From: Paratinospora sagittata | Lineage: Eukaryota > Streptophyta > Magnoliopsida > Ranunculales > Menispermaceae | Reading direction: 5' to 3' | Assembly: GCA_035771175.1 (NCBI GenBank) | Contig: CM069593.1 | Coordinates: 36,096,741 to 36,160,740, forward strand | Length of the DNA stretch: 64,000 bases | Shown here: positions 1-10,149 of the stretch, piece after piece | Layout of the letters: each line of letters begins with the position of its first letter | How positions within the stretch are numbered: position 1 is the first letter of the stretch | The notes under the pieces: generated by a model | What the model was told of the DNA's origin: nothing | Database searches by the model: none | Seen by the model: only the letters and a program-made list of their open reading frames with translations | Translations under genes and position numbers: made by a program

Positions 1-281
1 ATATATATGTATGTTCACAAAAATCAGAACCAAATCATTTGAAATACTTGCAAAGTTTTATACTTATTATATAAACATTCTAACCTTGTTTTTACACCAT
101 GGCCAAACATACGAGGCACATAAAATTCTTTGATTCCTCAACAAAAACCTTACACTCTACTTAGAAAAATAGGTGGTTTATATATTACAGTACTCTCGAA
201 ATTATTGCTGAGCATACCATAACATTATGCTTGGCTACAGTTCCTAAATCATGGTTTTATTTTCTCCTTACCAGTGAGAAA
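1..281 (+). other. Element A leader between ORF1 and gag (end part)
   Basis: This stretch closely matches 26170-26447 in element C and the reverse strand of about 37979-38260 in D, which also sit just upstream of gag. It ends in a pyrimidine-rich run and CCAG (near 274) a few bases before the gag ATG, a splice-acceptor-like arrangement shared by the copies. The hairpin array that precedes it in C, D and E is not in the window for this copy. Confidence 0.7.
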
Positions 282-1284
282 ATGCAAACTAGGAAGAGAG
301 GAAGGCCCTGTCCGTCCAGCAGAGGAGGCACCTCCTGAGATTCAGAATCAGGAACCGCAGCCTCCGACGACAACACAGGCCACACCCGACACTGCCACTA
401 CATCTGGGCAGGCAGTGCCACCACAACCTACACACTTTGCCATGCCTTCGAGTATGAAAGTCTTCTTCGCTAGATTTATTGAGGCGATGAAGTAACAGTT
501 CAGACGGTCGTTCATGAGACCGCGACCAGTCAGGTTGTCACTATACAAGCCCCTATGAGATCTGGGTCGGAGACTCAAACCAACCAGATTACGAAGTACA
601 AGAGGCTACAACCTCTTACCTTTGCTTGAAGCATTGATGCTGAAGAGGTGCAAAAGTGGCTGGATGAGTCCAAGAAGGCTCTCGATGCAATGAGAGTCGA
701 TGAGACTCGAAAGATTCCACTAGCGACCTACCAACTTGTTGGTGGAGCAAACACATGGTGGATAACAGTAAAGGAGGACCAAAGGGTCAACATCGTGGAT
801 ATGACTTGGCAACAGTTGTAAAACGGCCTGTCACGTTTTTCCAACAGGATTCACAACAGGGCAACAAGAAGAAGCCCTCCAATAACCAAAACCCAGCCCT
901 CCCAGTCCCTGTTCAGAAGAATGAGGCCACAACCCCTGCGGCTGCACCATCTAACCCAAACCATCAGGGTTTTCACAATCATGGCCGAGGTGGCCGTTAT
1001 GGCAGGGGTGGCCGTCGAAACGGAAATGGCAGAGGTGGTGGTCAACACCACAATCAGCATGGCCAAAAGAACCATCCGCAGTATCAGCCGACGTGTTACA
1101 ACTGTGGCGAGAAGGGCCATGTAAAATATGTTTGTCCGCACCTACAGCAACCTATTCCCATTATTCTAGTACAACAAGCACCACCTGCTGCAAATGCCCA
1201 ACCCAGGCAGAACCAAGGACAACGGAACCAGGGCAGAGCATTTGCCATCGCTGAACAACCCCTTCCAGACAACAATGTAGTCGA
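282..1284 (+). pseudogene. gag: Gag polyprotein, element A (broken)
   Basis: Gag forms the capsid-like particle and binds RNA. The ATG at 282 is followed by RKRGRPC, a damaged AT-hook-like motif. A small deletion near 315 shifts the frame. About 310 bases of capsid core present in C (26988-27300) are missing near 817. The 3' half is open and carries a CCHC zinc knuckle (CX2CX4HX4C, residues CYNCGEKGHVKYVC) at 1094-1135, after a Gly/Arg/His-rich stretch. The knuckle is intact although the gene is not. Confidence 0.88.
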
Positions 1285-3353
1285 AGGTACTTTTCATTTG
1301 TTCAATACAATGGTGCATGTCTTCTTTGATTCAGGTGCTATGCATTTTTCTATATCGTCTGCATTGGTAAGCCATTTAGGGTTGCATCCTGAACCCATAG
1401 AAATCACATTCCATGTCACACCACCTTTAGGATCTGGTACTAACGTGAACTTACAGTGTTCTCGATGTGAGCTTCGAATATCAGAACAGATAATATATGC
1501 AGATCTTTTTGTGATGAACATTGAAGACTTCGACATCATCCTCGGCATAGACTGGCTCGCACCACTGAATGCAAAGATCGATTATATGAAGAAGCAAGTT
1601 CAGTTAACCTTACCCACGGGGGACTTTGTCAAGATTCAATGAACAAGGAAATGGATACACAACTCGACTGTTGCATTTCTCAAGGCACAGCTTCGAGCTT
1701 TATCCCTTGGCGATGAACATGAATCACCAGCACTGTACCCTCTCAAAGTACAAGATGTCCTAGTAATATCTAAATTCCCAACAGTCTTTCTAAATGACCT
1801 TCCTGGTCTACCTCCTGTTAGGGAATTTGATTTCGAAATCAATCTCATACCTGGGACCGGGCCTATCTCAATTCCACCATACAAAATGTCAAATGTCGAG
1901 CTGGTCGAATTGGACAAACAACTGAAGGAATTAGAGAGTAATGGCTTCATCAGACAGAGTTCATCACCCTAGGGCGCTCCAGTTCTGTTCGTTCGCAAAA
2001 AGGATGGTTCGTTACGACTTTGCATCGACTATCGCAAGCTCAATAACGTCACCATTAAGAACAGATACCCTTTTCCCAAGATCGATCACTTGTTCGACCA
2101 ACTTAGAGATGCCAAATACTTCTCTAAGATTGATTTACGATCCGATTATCACCAACTCCGGATCCAAGAGTCAGACATTACCAAGACGGCGTTCAGAACT
2201 CGGTACGGTCACTATGAGTTCTTGGTCATGCCGTTAGGTCTAACAAATGCACCTGCTGCATTCATGGATTTGATGAACCGCATCTTCCGGTTATACTTAG
2301 ACCGATTTGTGGTGGTTTTTGTGGACAATATCTTGATATATTCCTCAACCGAGAAAGGCCATAAGATATATTTGAAGATAGTCCTCTAGACCTTGAAAAG
2401 CCACCAACTATATGCAAAGTTGAGTAAGTGTGAGTTTTGGGCGAAGCGAGTTCAATTCCTAGGCCATGTGGTTTCAGGCAATGTTATTGAGGTAGATCTT
2501 TCTAAGGTTGAAGCGGTTTTAAATTGGAAGCAGCCTACCACTGTTACTTAGATTAGGAGTTTTCTTGGTTTGGCTGGCTATTATAGACGCTTCATCAAGG
2601 ACTTCTCAAAGATTTCTGAACCTATGACAAAGCTCACTCGAAAAGACGTGCGATTCATTTGGAATCCCGCCTGTGAAGCACCATTTTAGGAATTGAAGAA
2701 GCGCCTCATGACGGCACCAATACTCATTACTCCAACACCGACACCTATCTCCAAGGCTTAGGTGTCGTACTAATGCAAGAAGGCCAAGTTGTTGCATATG
2801 CCTCGAGGCAACTAAAGATTAATGAGGGTAATTACCCAACACATGACTTGGAACTTGCAGCTGTCGTATTTGCACTGAAGTTATGGCGTCATTACTTATA
2901 CGGTGAACGGTTTGAGGTCTTCTCAGATCACAAGAGTCTTAAGTACATATACACTCAGAGAGGCCTAAACCTCCGCCAAAGACGATGGTTGGAATTTTTG
3001 AAAGATTATGACTTTCAACTCCAGTACCATCCCGGAAAGGCCAATGTTGTGGCTGATGCCCTGAGCAGAAAATCTTATGTTGCTTGTACTCTTAACTACG
3101 AAATGGGGAAGTTGGCTACCGAGATGGAGAACTTTAACCTACAACTAATCAAAGAGGGACCAAGATCACGACTCTCTCAATTATCAGCTAACTCTGAGCT
3201 AGTTCGAAAGATTTCAGCTGCTCAAGCCAATGACCCTATGTTAATGGAGAAACGAGAACTTCTACTCAACAGACAGGACTTTCATCTCTGGTCGGTCTCT
3301 GAAGACAGAGCTGTTTTCTATAAAAAAATGTCTCTGTCTACCGAACGATCCTG
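1285..3353 (+). pseudogene. pol: Pol: protease, reverse transcriptase, RNase H (element A, broken)
   Basis: The aspartic protease motif FFDSGA has its catalytic Asp at 1328. A GGA to TGA change at 1640 ends the frame. RT follows, with [14 protein letters not shown] and YHQLRI motifs, but the catalytic FVDD reads FVDN near 2320, which should abolish polymerisation. In-frame stops lie at 1970 (TGG to TAG), 2387, 2549 and 2687 (both CAG to TAG). RNase H is open from 2773 and keeps the Glu of DLELAAV, the Asp of FSDH and the Asp of VADALS. Confidence 0.92.
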
Positions 3354-4637
3354 AGGTTCGGGAAGAAGTGCTCACTGAGATGCACTGTTCGAGGTTCGCT
3401 ATGCATCCTGGCGGTGACAAGATGTACAAGGATGTCAAGCAACAATTCTGGTTTTCTGGAATAAAGAAGGCGATTGCAGACTTCGTTGCCCGATGCCTCG
3501 TTTGCTAGCAAGTTAAGGCAGAACGTAGACTTCCCTCTGGACTTCTCCAGCCATTACCTATTGGAGAATGGAAGTGTGAGAACATCGCAATGGATTTTGT
3601 TACGGCTTTGCCTCGAAATAATAAAGGGCAAGATGCTATCTGGGTTATCATTGACAGACTTACAAAGTTTGCATACTTTCTGCCAATAAAGTTCACGGAT
3701 AACCCCGCCAAACTTGCCGAACTATATGTAAGAGAGATCGTACGCCTCCATGGCATACCACTCATGATCGTCTATGATCGAGACCCTCATTCACATCAAA
3801 CTTTTGGAAAAGCTTCCAGAGTAGAATGGGTTCTAAGATCACCATGAGCATAGCCTTTCACCCTCAGACTGATGGGCGGTCAGAGTGTCTTATCCAAATC
3901 TTAGAAGACATGTTACGGTGTTGCATTTTGGACTTTAATGAGGGATGGGCAAAGTATTTACATTTAGCTGTGTTTGCATACAACAACAGCTACCAAACTA
4001 GCATCGACATGGCACCATACGAGGCTCTCTATGGTCGGCCTTGCAGATCTCCGGTATGCTGGTTAGATATGGCAGATAGACCGCAGTTAGGCCCTGAACT
4101 AGTTCAAGAGACTTATGAGAAGATCACACTAGTAAAGGAGCGACTTCGTGTTGCACAAAGTCGACAGAGAGCTATGCTGACAAGCGGAGGCAGCCTCTAG
4201 AATTTGATAAGGGGGACTTCGTTTTTCTAAAAGTTCAGCCCACAAGAAGTGTCAAACGCTTTGGGATCAAAAGAAAGCTCTCCCCACGGTTTATCCGTCC
4301 ATTTCAGATCATTGAACGTATTGGCAAACTTGCTTATCGTCTGTCCCTTCCATCCTTCATGTCTAAGGTTCATGACGTTTTTCACGTATCCATGCTTAGA
4401 AAGTATCATCCTGATCCTTCGCATATCATCCCTCTAGTCGGGGTTCGGGTTGAAGAAGGAAATAAGTATCAGGAGAGAGCGATACAAATTTTGGATAGAA
4501 AAACTCAAGATCTAAGGCGACGTAGTATACCACTGGTGAAAGTGCTTTGGGATCACCACGGAATAGAGGAAGCAACATGAGAACTAGAAACAACAATTAA
4601 ACAGAAATACCCTGAATTGTTTTCTAGTAATAACTGA
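3354..4637 (+). pseudogene. pol: Pol: integrase and chromodomain (element A, broken)
   Basis: Integrase inserts the cDNA; the chromodomain directs it to marked chromatin. A His-His-Cys-Cys zinc region (MHCS, MHPGG, CLVC) lies at about 3380-3510, with CAG to TAG at 3507. The catalytic Asp of MDFVTALP, the Asp of DRD and the Glu of RSEC can be seen, in different frames. The C-terminal chromodomain ends EEAT-stop-ELE, where TGG has become TGA at 4578. Pol would end at 4635-4637. Confidence 0.92.
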
Positions 4638-4733
4638 TGATGTGATACATTGTACTATTTCACTTATCAATAAAATGATGAAACTTTGTTTATACATATC
4701 TTAATACATCGTTTCACTTGAATAACTATACAG

Positions 4734-5245
4734 ATGTCTGAAAATAATATCAATGGATATGGTATTGCACACACGCAGTGGCCTCCTTGGCAACCTGTGA
4801 CGACTCCTTCAGAATCTGAGTCAAGTCACAACTACTTTGCATCACCAACCCCATCGCCACACAGACAACGATCCTTATCTCCAGAGCGTGCAGGGCTTTT
4901 TCGTAACAATTTTGTTCAAAACAATCCCGTGCCTTCATCTTGGCAGGACCTTCTACCAAAATTATCAGGCGGACGTATTCGAGCAACAACACGAAAAAAC
5001 ATTCCACCGCTCAACCTACCTCCCCTCAAACGATGTAACCAGCGCCCTCCACCACCATTTGTTAAGCAAAGGTTGGAATCTTCTAAGGACTAATTCGATT
5101 CCATTTGCTCTCCATGGTTTCATGATGTTGAGGATTCCACTGGCCATAGTGCTATTCAGGGACCATACAGGCACTGCCCTGAATTAGCAAAAATGACGTC
5201 GGCAGTGAATCTCAAGCAGATAACCATCATAACTACTTGAATTGA
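4734..5245 (+). pseudogene. Extra 3' ORF of element A (unknown function)
   Basis: A frame of about 170 codons lies between pol and the polypurine tract, about 95 bases after the pol stop. It starts ATGTCTGAAAATAA, directly preceded by ACAG. The product is rich in Ser, Pro and Asn, with NYFASPTPSPHRQRSLSPE, a basic RGG-like middle and an acidic end. I see no signal peptide or membrane segment, so it does not look like an envelope protein. A GAA to TAA stop at 5091 and a one-base deletion near 5190 break this copy. Counterparts occur in B to G. Confidence 0.75.
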
Positions 5246-5265
5246 TTTCGTGGGCGAAATACTTT

Positions 5266-5279
5266 TAAGGGGGGTAGAG
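5266..5279 (+). promoter_or_regulatory. Polypurine tract, element A
   Basis: TAAGGGGGGTAGAG lies directly against the LTR. It is the primer site for plus-strand DNA synthesis in LTR retrotransposons. The same purine run abuts the 3' LTRs of C, E and G. Confidence 0.85.
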
Positions 5280-5983
5280 TGTAATACCCTAGGATTTCAC
5301 AAAATAAAAATGTAATGTTCGGGCAACCTGTCCAGGCAGCCTGCCCAAACGTTCAGGCGCCAATCCCTCTATATGAACACCCTCCCCCCTCCTCATTTCT
5401 CACACCAAATTCACTCCAAATTGTGATTTTCTTCTCCTTTCTACTCATTCTAAGTTTTTAGTCTTTTAAGACTTTCTTTTAAGGAGCCAAATCTGAAAGA
5501 AGAAGTTCTTATCTGAAGGTGGGGAACGAAACATAGGTTTGCATGTCTTATAACTTTTATTAAAGTTTACATTCATTTACACAACATTATTGCATATAAT
5601 GTTAATACTGTCATACTTATGCCTATATATTTGGAGTTCATGTATTACACTATTGTAATGTAGGATTAGTGGTCAATCTGGCTCAACCAGACTGGGCGTT
5701 AAGCTCACTCCATTATTATCCAATTTTTCACAGGAAATTAGGGTGGACTGGGTGCAGGTTTATGAGGCCCACATTTTGTACCCTTTGTATTATTAATTGG
5801 GGGTGTTAGGGAGAATGTTCCCTTAACTATTTTATGTATAAATTATACTTTGAAATTAATGAAATCAGACTTGTACTGTATTGTATTTCCGCTGCGTACT
5901 TTGCTGCCATTGTGATAATTCCAAATGCGCGCCCCGTCCGTGAGTGTACCGCCGGTTTAGGCGCGTCCGGATGGGGTGTGACA
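5280..5983 (+). repeat. 3' LTR of element A (internally deleted)
   Basis: It begins TGTAATACCC and ends GGGGTGTGACA. A TATA-like CTATATGAA lies at 5369-5377, after a GC-rich U3 with one AACGTTCAGGCGCC unit. At 704 bases it is shorter than its relatives (about 1.25-1.4 kb). Comparison with the F LTR shows the middle is missing, between CAACCAGACT near 5690 and GGGCGTTAAGCTC. Confidence 0.9.
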
Positions 5984-7605
5984 TATCGACAATCCAAAAA
6001 AGATTTAATCTCATCAACTTCCTTAACAACTTCAACGTTATTAGTGGCATTATGGATGTTTTCTTCAATGACCATTGTGGCTCTATTAGGACCTTTAGTA
6101 ATATATTTAAAAAGATATTTTATTAATCTTGTTCTATTGCACCATTCTACATTAATATGTGCTTGGTACTTAACAATAGTTTTATTCCGTTCTTCTCAAC
6201 AAACCGACCATCATCTATTCTTCTGTAGATGAGGAAACCTACATCGTCTATAGTGGTGCCCTTGTAAATTTTTTTAGGAAAATGTTTGGAGCACACATTG
6301 TTTATCATACATGAAGAGTTGATGTTTGCCTGGCCACATGGTCCATGGATCATATATTGTTATATAGCTGCATATGCCATAGGATTGATATTATGATATG
6401 GTTTTTTCTGCGAAAATTATACGATCAATTTCAATAGGAGTTGGATATTTTGACTCTATGTGCAAGAATAGAAGTATATGAGCATGTGGTAGCCCGCGCT
6501 TTTGGAATTCTATGGTATATATAATTGTGTTCATAATAGGAAAGAAAAGGCCTTGGTCAGTGTACCAATTTTCAATCAAGATTATTGGAAATCAATATTT
6601 ATAAAAAAAATTCCCTTTAGGCAAAAATGTTGATTGAAACATGCTTACTTAATATAAAAAAATAAAAAATAAAAACAACCTATAGTAAACAAAGGATGGC
6701 ATACCTACTTTTGCTCTCTCGAAATGACTTTTATGAACCAATTCTGTTAACAACTGATCCAACTTTATTTTGAACACCCTAGAAACGATGTCAGGCCTTT
6801 CTTTTGGCATTTTCCCTAAAATTAAGTCCAAAAAATACTGTATCTCTGGCCATTTTGGATTTGATGTAAAAGTAATGAATAAATCTGGATTACTAGCCCA
6901 TCGGCAAATAGCCATTACATCTTGGAAATTTATAGCCATATAGTGTGGCCCACCAGTAAAAGATGGCGGTAGAATCATACGTTTTTCAATAGAAGTTGGT
7001 GACGTATCTTTTCGCAGTACTGCATCTCTTAAACCGTTATACAACTCTGTTCTCAATAATGTTTGGTTTTTTCGTACCCAATGTAATTGTGATCCTTCGA
7101 TTATTGTGTATGCATCAACCAAGAACTGTTGAAACAATCTTCCAAATCGAAACATTGTTTGCGCTTCAGTCACCATTTTTAGAATTCTTTATGTGTAATA
7201 TTCACGCATAGTAACAGAATCCCTTTTTGTTTGTCTCTTACCATCATTTTGATTGTATGGTATCTTCAATTGAAATTCATCTTCTCCATAAGGGAATAAT
7301 AATGGATATTGCATAGCCATGAAAGAAGGATGCAACTCACTAATTCGTTATAAGCCATCTAACTTGTGCTCAATAATAATGTCACGCACTCCAACTGTAC
7401 CTTGTAGGTCATAAGGGGCCAAACCGGCAACCTTCGATGCACTTGGCATGTTATAAATCCTTGGATTCTTTGAACGGTTAGATACTAACCTTATACGGAC
7501 ATCACGAATATCTAAAAAATCGAAAGCGATCCCTTGCCATTCTAAATACTTTTGCAAGTACATTATGTTCATCAAACATCTTCAACGGTTCCTTCAACTA
7601 TTTCA
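5984..7605 (-). pseudogene. Helitron Rep protein, central part (Helitron_like_N, HUH motif)
   Basis: Rep nicks and joins single strands for rolling-circle transposition. From 7605 downward the reading includes RDIIIEHK, the Helitron_like_N block at 7176-6649 (FQQFLVDAY, PPSFTGGPHYM, ASNPDLFITFTSNPKWPEI), and the HUH motif GLPHAHILL with its two His codons at 6484-6486 and 6478-6480. Then come HGPCG, CSKHFPKK and YRRIDDG, and a tyrosine-region motif like YLFKYITKGP near 6090-6122, ending LDCRY at the junction with element A. Several frameshifts are present, including a deletion near 6178. Confidence 0.9.
7601..7605. repeat. Target site duplication of element B (left copy)
   Basis: TTTCA at 7601-7605 is repeated exactly at 18666-18670, directly outside the TG and CA ends of element B. 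Five bases is the usual duplication for Ty3/gypsy integrase. Confidence 0.93.
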
Positions 7606-8864
7606 TGTCACACCCCGCCCCATCGACCAAGAGCGAGGTGCAACAGATTACGGGGGGAAATAACGAGTGCTCACTCCACTCGATCAAAGTCGCACATACA
7701 GAAGCATAGTGGCCTGCAGTAACAATACTACAATACAACATATTAAGGAAAATTCTATTATATTAAACATATAAAGTTTGTTAATTATTACATTACTAAT
7801 ACCAAAACGTTGTCAAAAAGTTAACAAGGGCGAACCCCTGCAAAAGTGACAAAATAACAAAAGAGTAGCCAAAAGAGGCATCTAAAAGCCTGGAACCATC
7901 ACCATCACCATCACTATCACCATCAAACCAGTTGAACGGGACTTGGGGGGAGTACATACAAAAAATTTCCTACATAGACCGGGTTTGGCCACAACCCCCT
8001 GAATAAGTTCATTCGAACCCATCTTAATTCCCTGGAAAGATTGGCAACGAGGTGAGCTCAACAGCTCAGTGAGATCAAGCAGGGTAAACAAATCTTACAT
8101 GAATAATAAAGAATACAGAACATCAGTCATCAAACAATTATGCCACAAAAATACAATCAAGCAATGATATGAATGCAACTTGGTCACACGGCAACATAGG
8201 CCAGGCAACATGCACTCAAAACCTGTGATCCGAGGCACCAGTAATAAATCCAACAACTGAGAGATCTCATGAGTTCCAGTACTAATCCAAGTCCAGCAAA
8301 GAGGCATGGTTCCCAATAATAAATCCAGTGACAGCGTCACTATTTGCATCCAATAATTCATCATTTGGTTTTGAGTCAGTATTGCACTCAATAATATCCA
8401 ATAATACATTATTTTTTGAAGATAGCATCATGCATGAAGTAAAACATGGTAACAGATATGATGCATGATGCTATGTAATTCAGTATTAAACAGGTAAGAA
8501 ATGTAAACCTAGCCTTCATTCCCCACCTTACACACTTGTAGTGGCGTCTCGCTTTCTTCTAACTTCTTAAAGTGTGAAGGGACGCACGATGTTGCAAAAA
8601 GTCGAAGGAGGGCGAGAAGAGCTCGGGAGTTCAGCGGATTGAAACTAAAGGGCCTTCTCTATTTATAAAATGGGCCCGTCCCCTCGAGGGGTCGGCCCCC
8701 CTTGGGGCTGGCCCCCCATGGGGACGACCCTTCTCTTGGGACCGTCCCACTATGGGGGTCTACATCTCTCTCTTGGGGGGCTTTTACCACTTATTGAAAT
8801 TATACGTGAAGAGTTTTCAAGTAGTTACATTAGTTTCTCAATAGGAAAAGTGGGGGGTGTTACA
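7606..8864 (-). repeat. 3' LTR of element B
   Basis: On the plus strand it runs TGTCACACCCCGCC to GTGTTACA. The other copy is 17427-18665. In transcript sense a TATA box TATAAATAG lies near 8659-8667, preceded by short GC-rich direct repeats of the type GGGGCYGGCCCC at about 8671-8758. A CATCAC microsatellite is at about 7895-7926. Confidence 0.94.
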
Positions 8865-8880
8865 GTCTCCCCTCCTTAAA
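8865..8880 (-). promoter_or_regulatory. Polypurine tract, element B
   Basis: In element sense, TTTAAGGAGGGGAGAC lies directly before the 3' LTR. It is the expected plus-strand primer site. Confidence 0.85.
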
Positions 8881-8941
8881 AGAATTTTGTGCTCGAAATT
8901 TAAATAAGGTAGGACGTTTTTGGAAAGAAAAAAAATACTCA

Positions 8942-10067
8942 CTATTCATCATCTGATATATCAATGATCTCAATGTCCGTGTTACTGTCCACACGGCTTA
9001 GTGACCTCGTATTACATTGTTTGCACAGGTTGTGGGGACCGCGTATTGCACTTTGAGCAATAGAATTTCCAGAATGAGCCGGGGTAGGAGAATGGACTGA
9101 ATCCGACTCCGTTCTTTCCTGATTTGATAATTCAGGAAGAGAAGGTAGTGTTGGGATGCGTCGTGGGGGTCGTGGCAGGAAACTCGGTCATTGAGACAGT
9201 GGCTTAATACGCCTGCCTGACTGAGCTAGTGATTGTTGGGTTTGCCAATTAGATGGCTCGGCTTCATCATGTGCTGGCACCCCCGGAAGTCTGAGAAAGA
9301 CTGGGACCAGATGTCACACCCTGGGTTGCACAGTGTGCCCCCTACCCAGGTGCGGGCGCACCCCCTCGGGGGGAACGTCTAGCCATTATATATTCACAGT
9401 ATTGTCTTCATTGGGGTCCACAGAACACTGCACGCACCCAACGACCTTTGTCCTTTCCCTATGCAGAACACTGCACAGTCCAGGGGCCGCCCCCAAGTTC
9501 GAACTCGCAACCTCTTCCTCATAAGGTTAGATTTCGTAACTTGAGTATCCATTGCGACAAAGGTCGTTGGGTGAGTGCAGTGTTCTGTGGACCCCAATGA
9601 AGACAATACTGTGGATATATAATGGCTGGCGTTCGCCACACTGCTGAGGTCGTGGTGGTGCACCCGCGCTCGCTGCGGCGGCCGGGGCGTGACACCAGAT
9701 TCCTTGTTGGCGTGGTGCGAGGGTCCTGAAAATAGGGTAATAGTTATCGTACTGATTTTTGAGCGGTTTGGCAAAACCGCACACCCTACTGACGCATACC
9801 TGTAATGTTTTCATCTTCTGGGTCAGATATCCCAAAACGTGTTGAAAGATATCTTGTTGGATTGGGTATTGGGGTTTGGACTCGCGGTATTATCGCAAAT
9901 TGTGACCTAGGAGGGGATGTAGAGTGAGAGCAATAGTCAGTGGAAGGACTCCAGCCTAGCGGGTTTGAGCTCATGTCATCATCTCCTTCAACACTGATAT
10001 TTGTATCTTGATTTGAGTTATTGTTGTGTTTAGATGGTTCAGAATTGTAACTGTAATCGTCAGACAT
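8942..10067 (-). pseudogene. Extra 3' ORF of element B, split by a SINE pair
   Basis: It starts MSDDYSYNSEPSKHNN at 10067, directly after a pyrimidine run and CACAG. Without the insertion at 9312-9699 it would be about 245 codons, ending near 8942. The protein is Ser/Asn/Pro-rich with an acidic end (IDISDDE). Past the insertion it has a PRPPRRIP-like stretch, an ESDS motif, SP, and SAIRGP, matching SAIQGP in the A/E/G versions, so the two families' 3' ORFs look homologous. One probable CGA to TGA stop lies upstream of PRPPRR. Function unknown. Confidence 0.65.
9312..9694. mobile_element. Inverted (head-to-head) SINE pair in element B's 3' ORF
   Basis: The insert runs from TGTCACACCCTGGG to GGCGTGACA and is flanked by CCAGA on both sides (9307-9311 and 9695-9699). 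The left part is the reverse complement of the SINE seen at 56626-57142, including a B-box-like GAGTTCGAACTTGG on the minus strand. The right part repeats the SINE 3' half in plus orientation; 9375-9462 and about 9553-9640 are inverted repeats. It may be a rearranged dimer mobilised as one unit. Confidence 0.75.
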
Positions 10068-10091
10068 CTGTGTCAAAGACAAAACAAGAAA
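10068..10091 (-). promoter_or_regulatory. Splice-acceptor-like site before element B's 3' ORF
   Basis: In element sense a T-rich run (TTTTCTTGTTTTGTC) leads to GACACAG immediately before the ATG at 10067. This fits a plant 3' splice site. A, E and G have weaker ACAG or GCAG directly before the same ATG. Use as an acceptor is inferred. Confidence 0.45.
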
Positions 10092-10149
10092 ACCCAAGAG
10101 CATAGAATAAGAACATGAAGTATTTTATTAATATTGAAACATGCAAGTG

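Larger units (their letters stand above)
1..5983 (+). mobile_element. Element A: Ty3/gypsy chromovirus, 3' part
   Basis: The order gag, protease, reverse transcriptase, RNase H, integrase, chromodomain, extra 3' ORF, polypurine tract and LTR marks a Tekay/Del-type chromovirus. The 5' LTR, ORF1 and hairpin region lie left of the window. The LTR ends in TGTGACA at 5983 and the next base is inside a Helitron Rep gene, so A inserted into the Helitron. The target duplication cannot be checked because the other flank is off the window. Many stops and frameshifts show that A is inactive. Confidence 0.93.

Noticed and set aside
4837..5187. Alternative-frame proteins over the 3' ORF (MHHQPHRHTDNDPYLQS type) as real genes
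   Set aside because: They recur in several copies only because the underlying DNA is conserved; the frame with a conserved ATG, conserved end and acidic tail is the better one.
4734..5245. Envelope gene, making element A an endogenous retrovirus
   Set aside because: The product lacks a signal peptide, a hydrophobic fusion or membrane segment and Cys patterns; position alone is not enough.
9394..9835. Two overlapping minus-strand frames of 102-126 codons
   Set aside because: They run through the SINE pair and share no similarity with a known protein.
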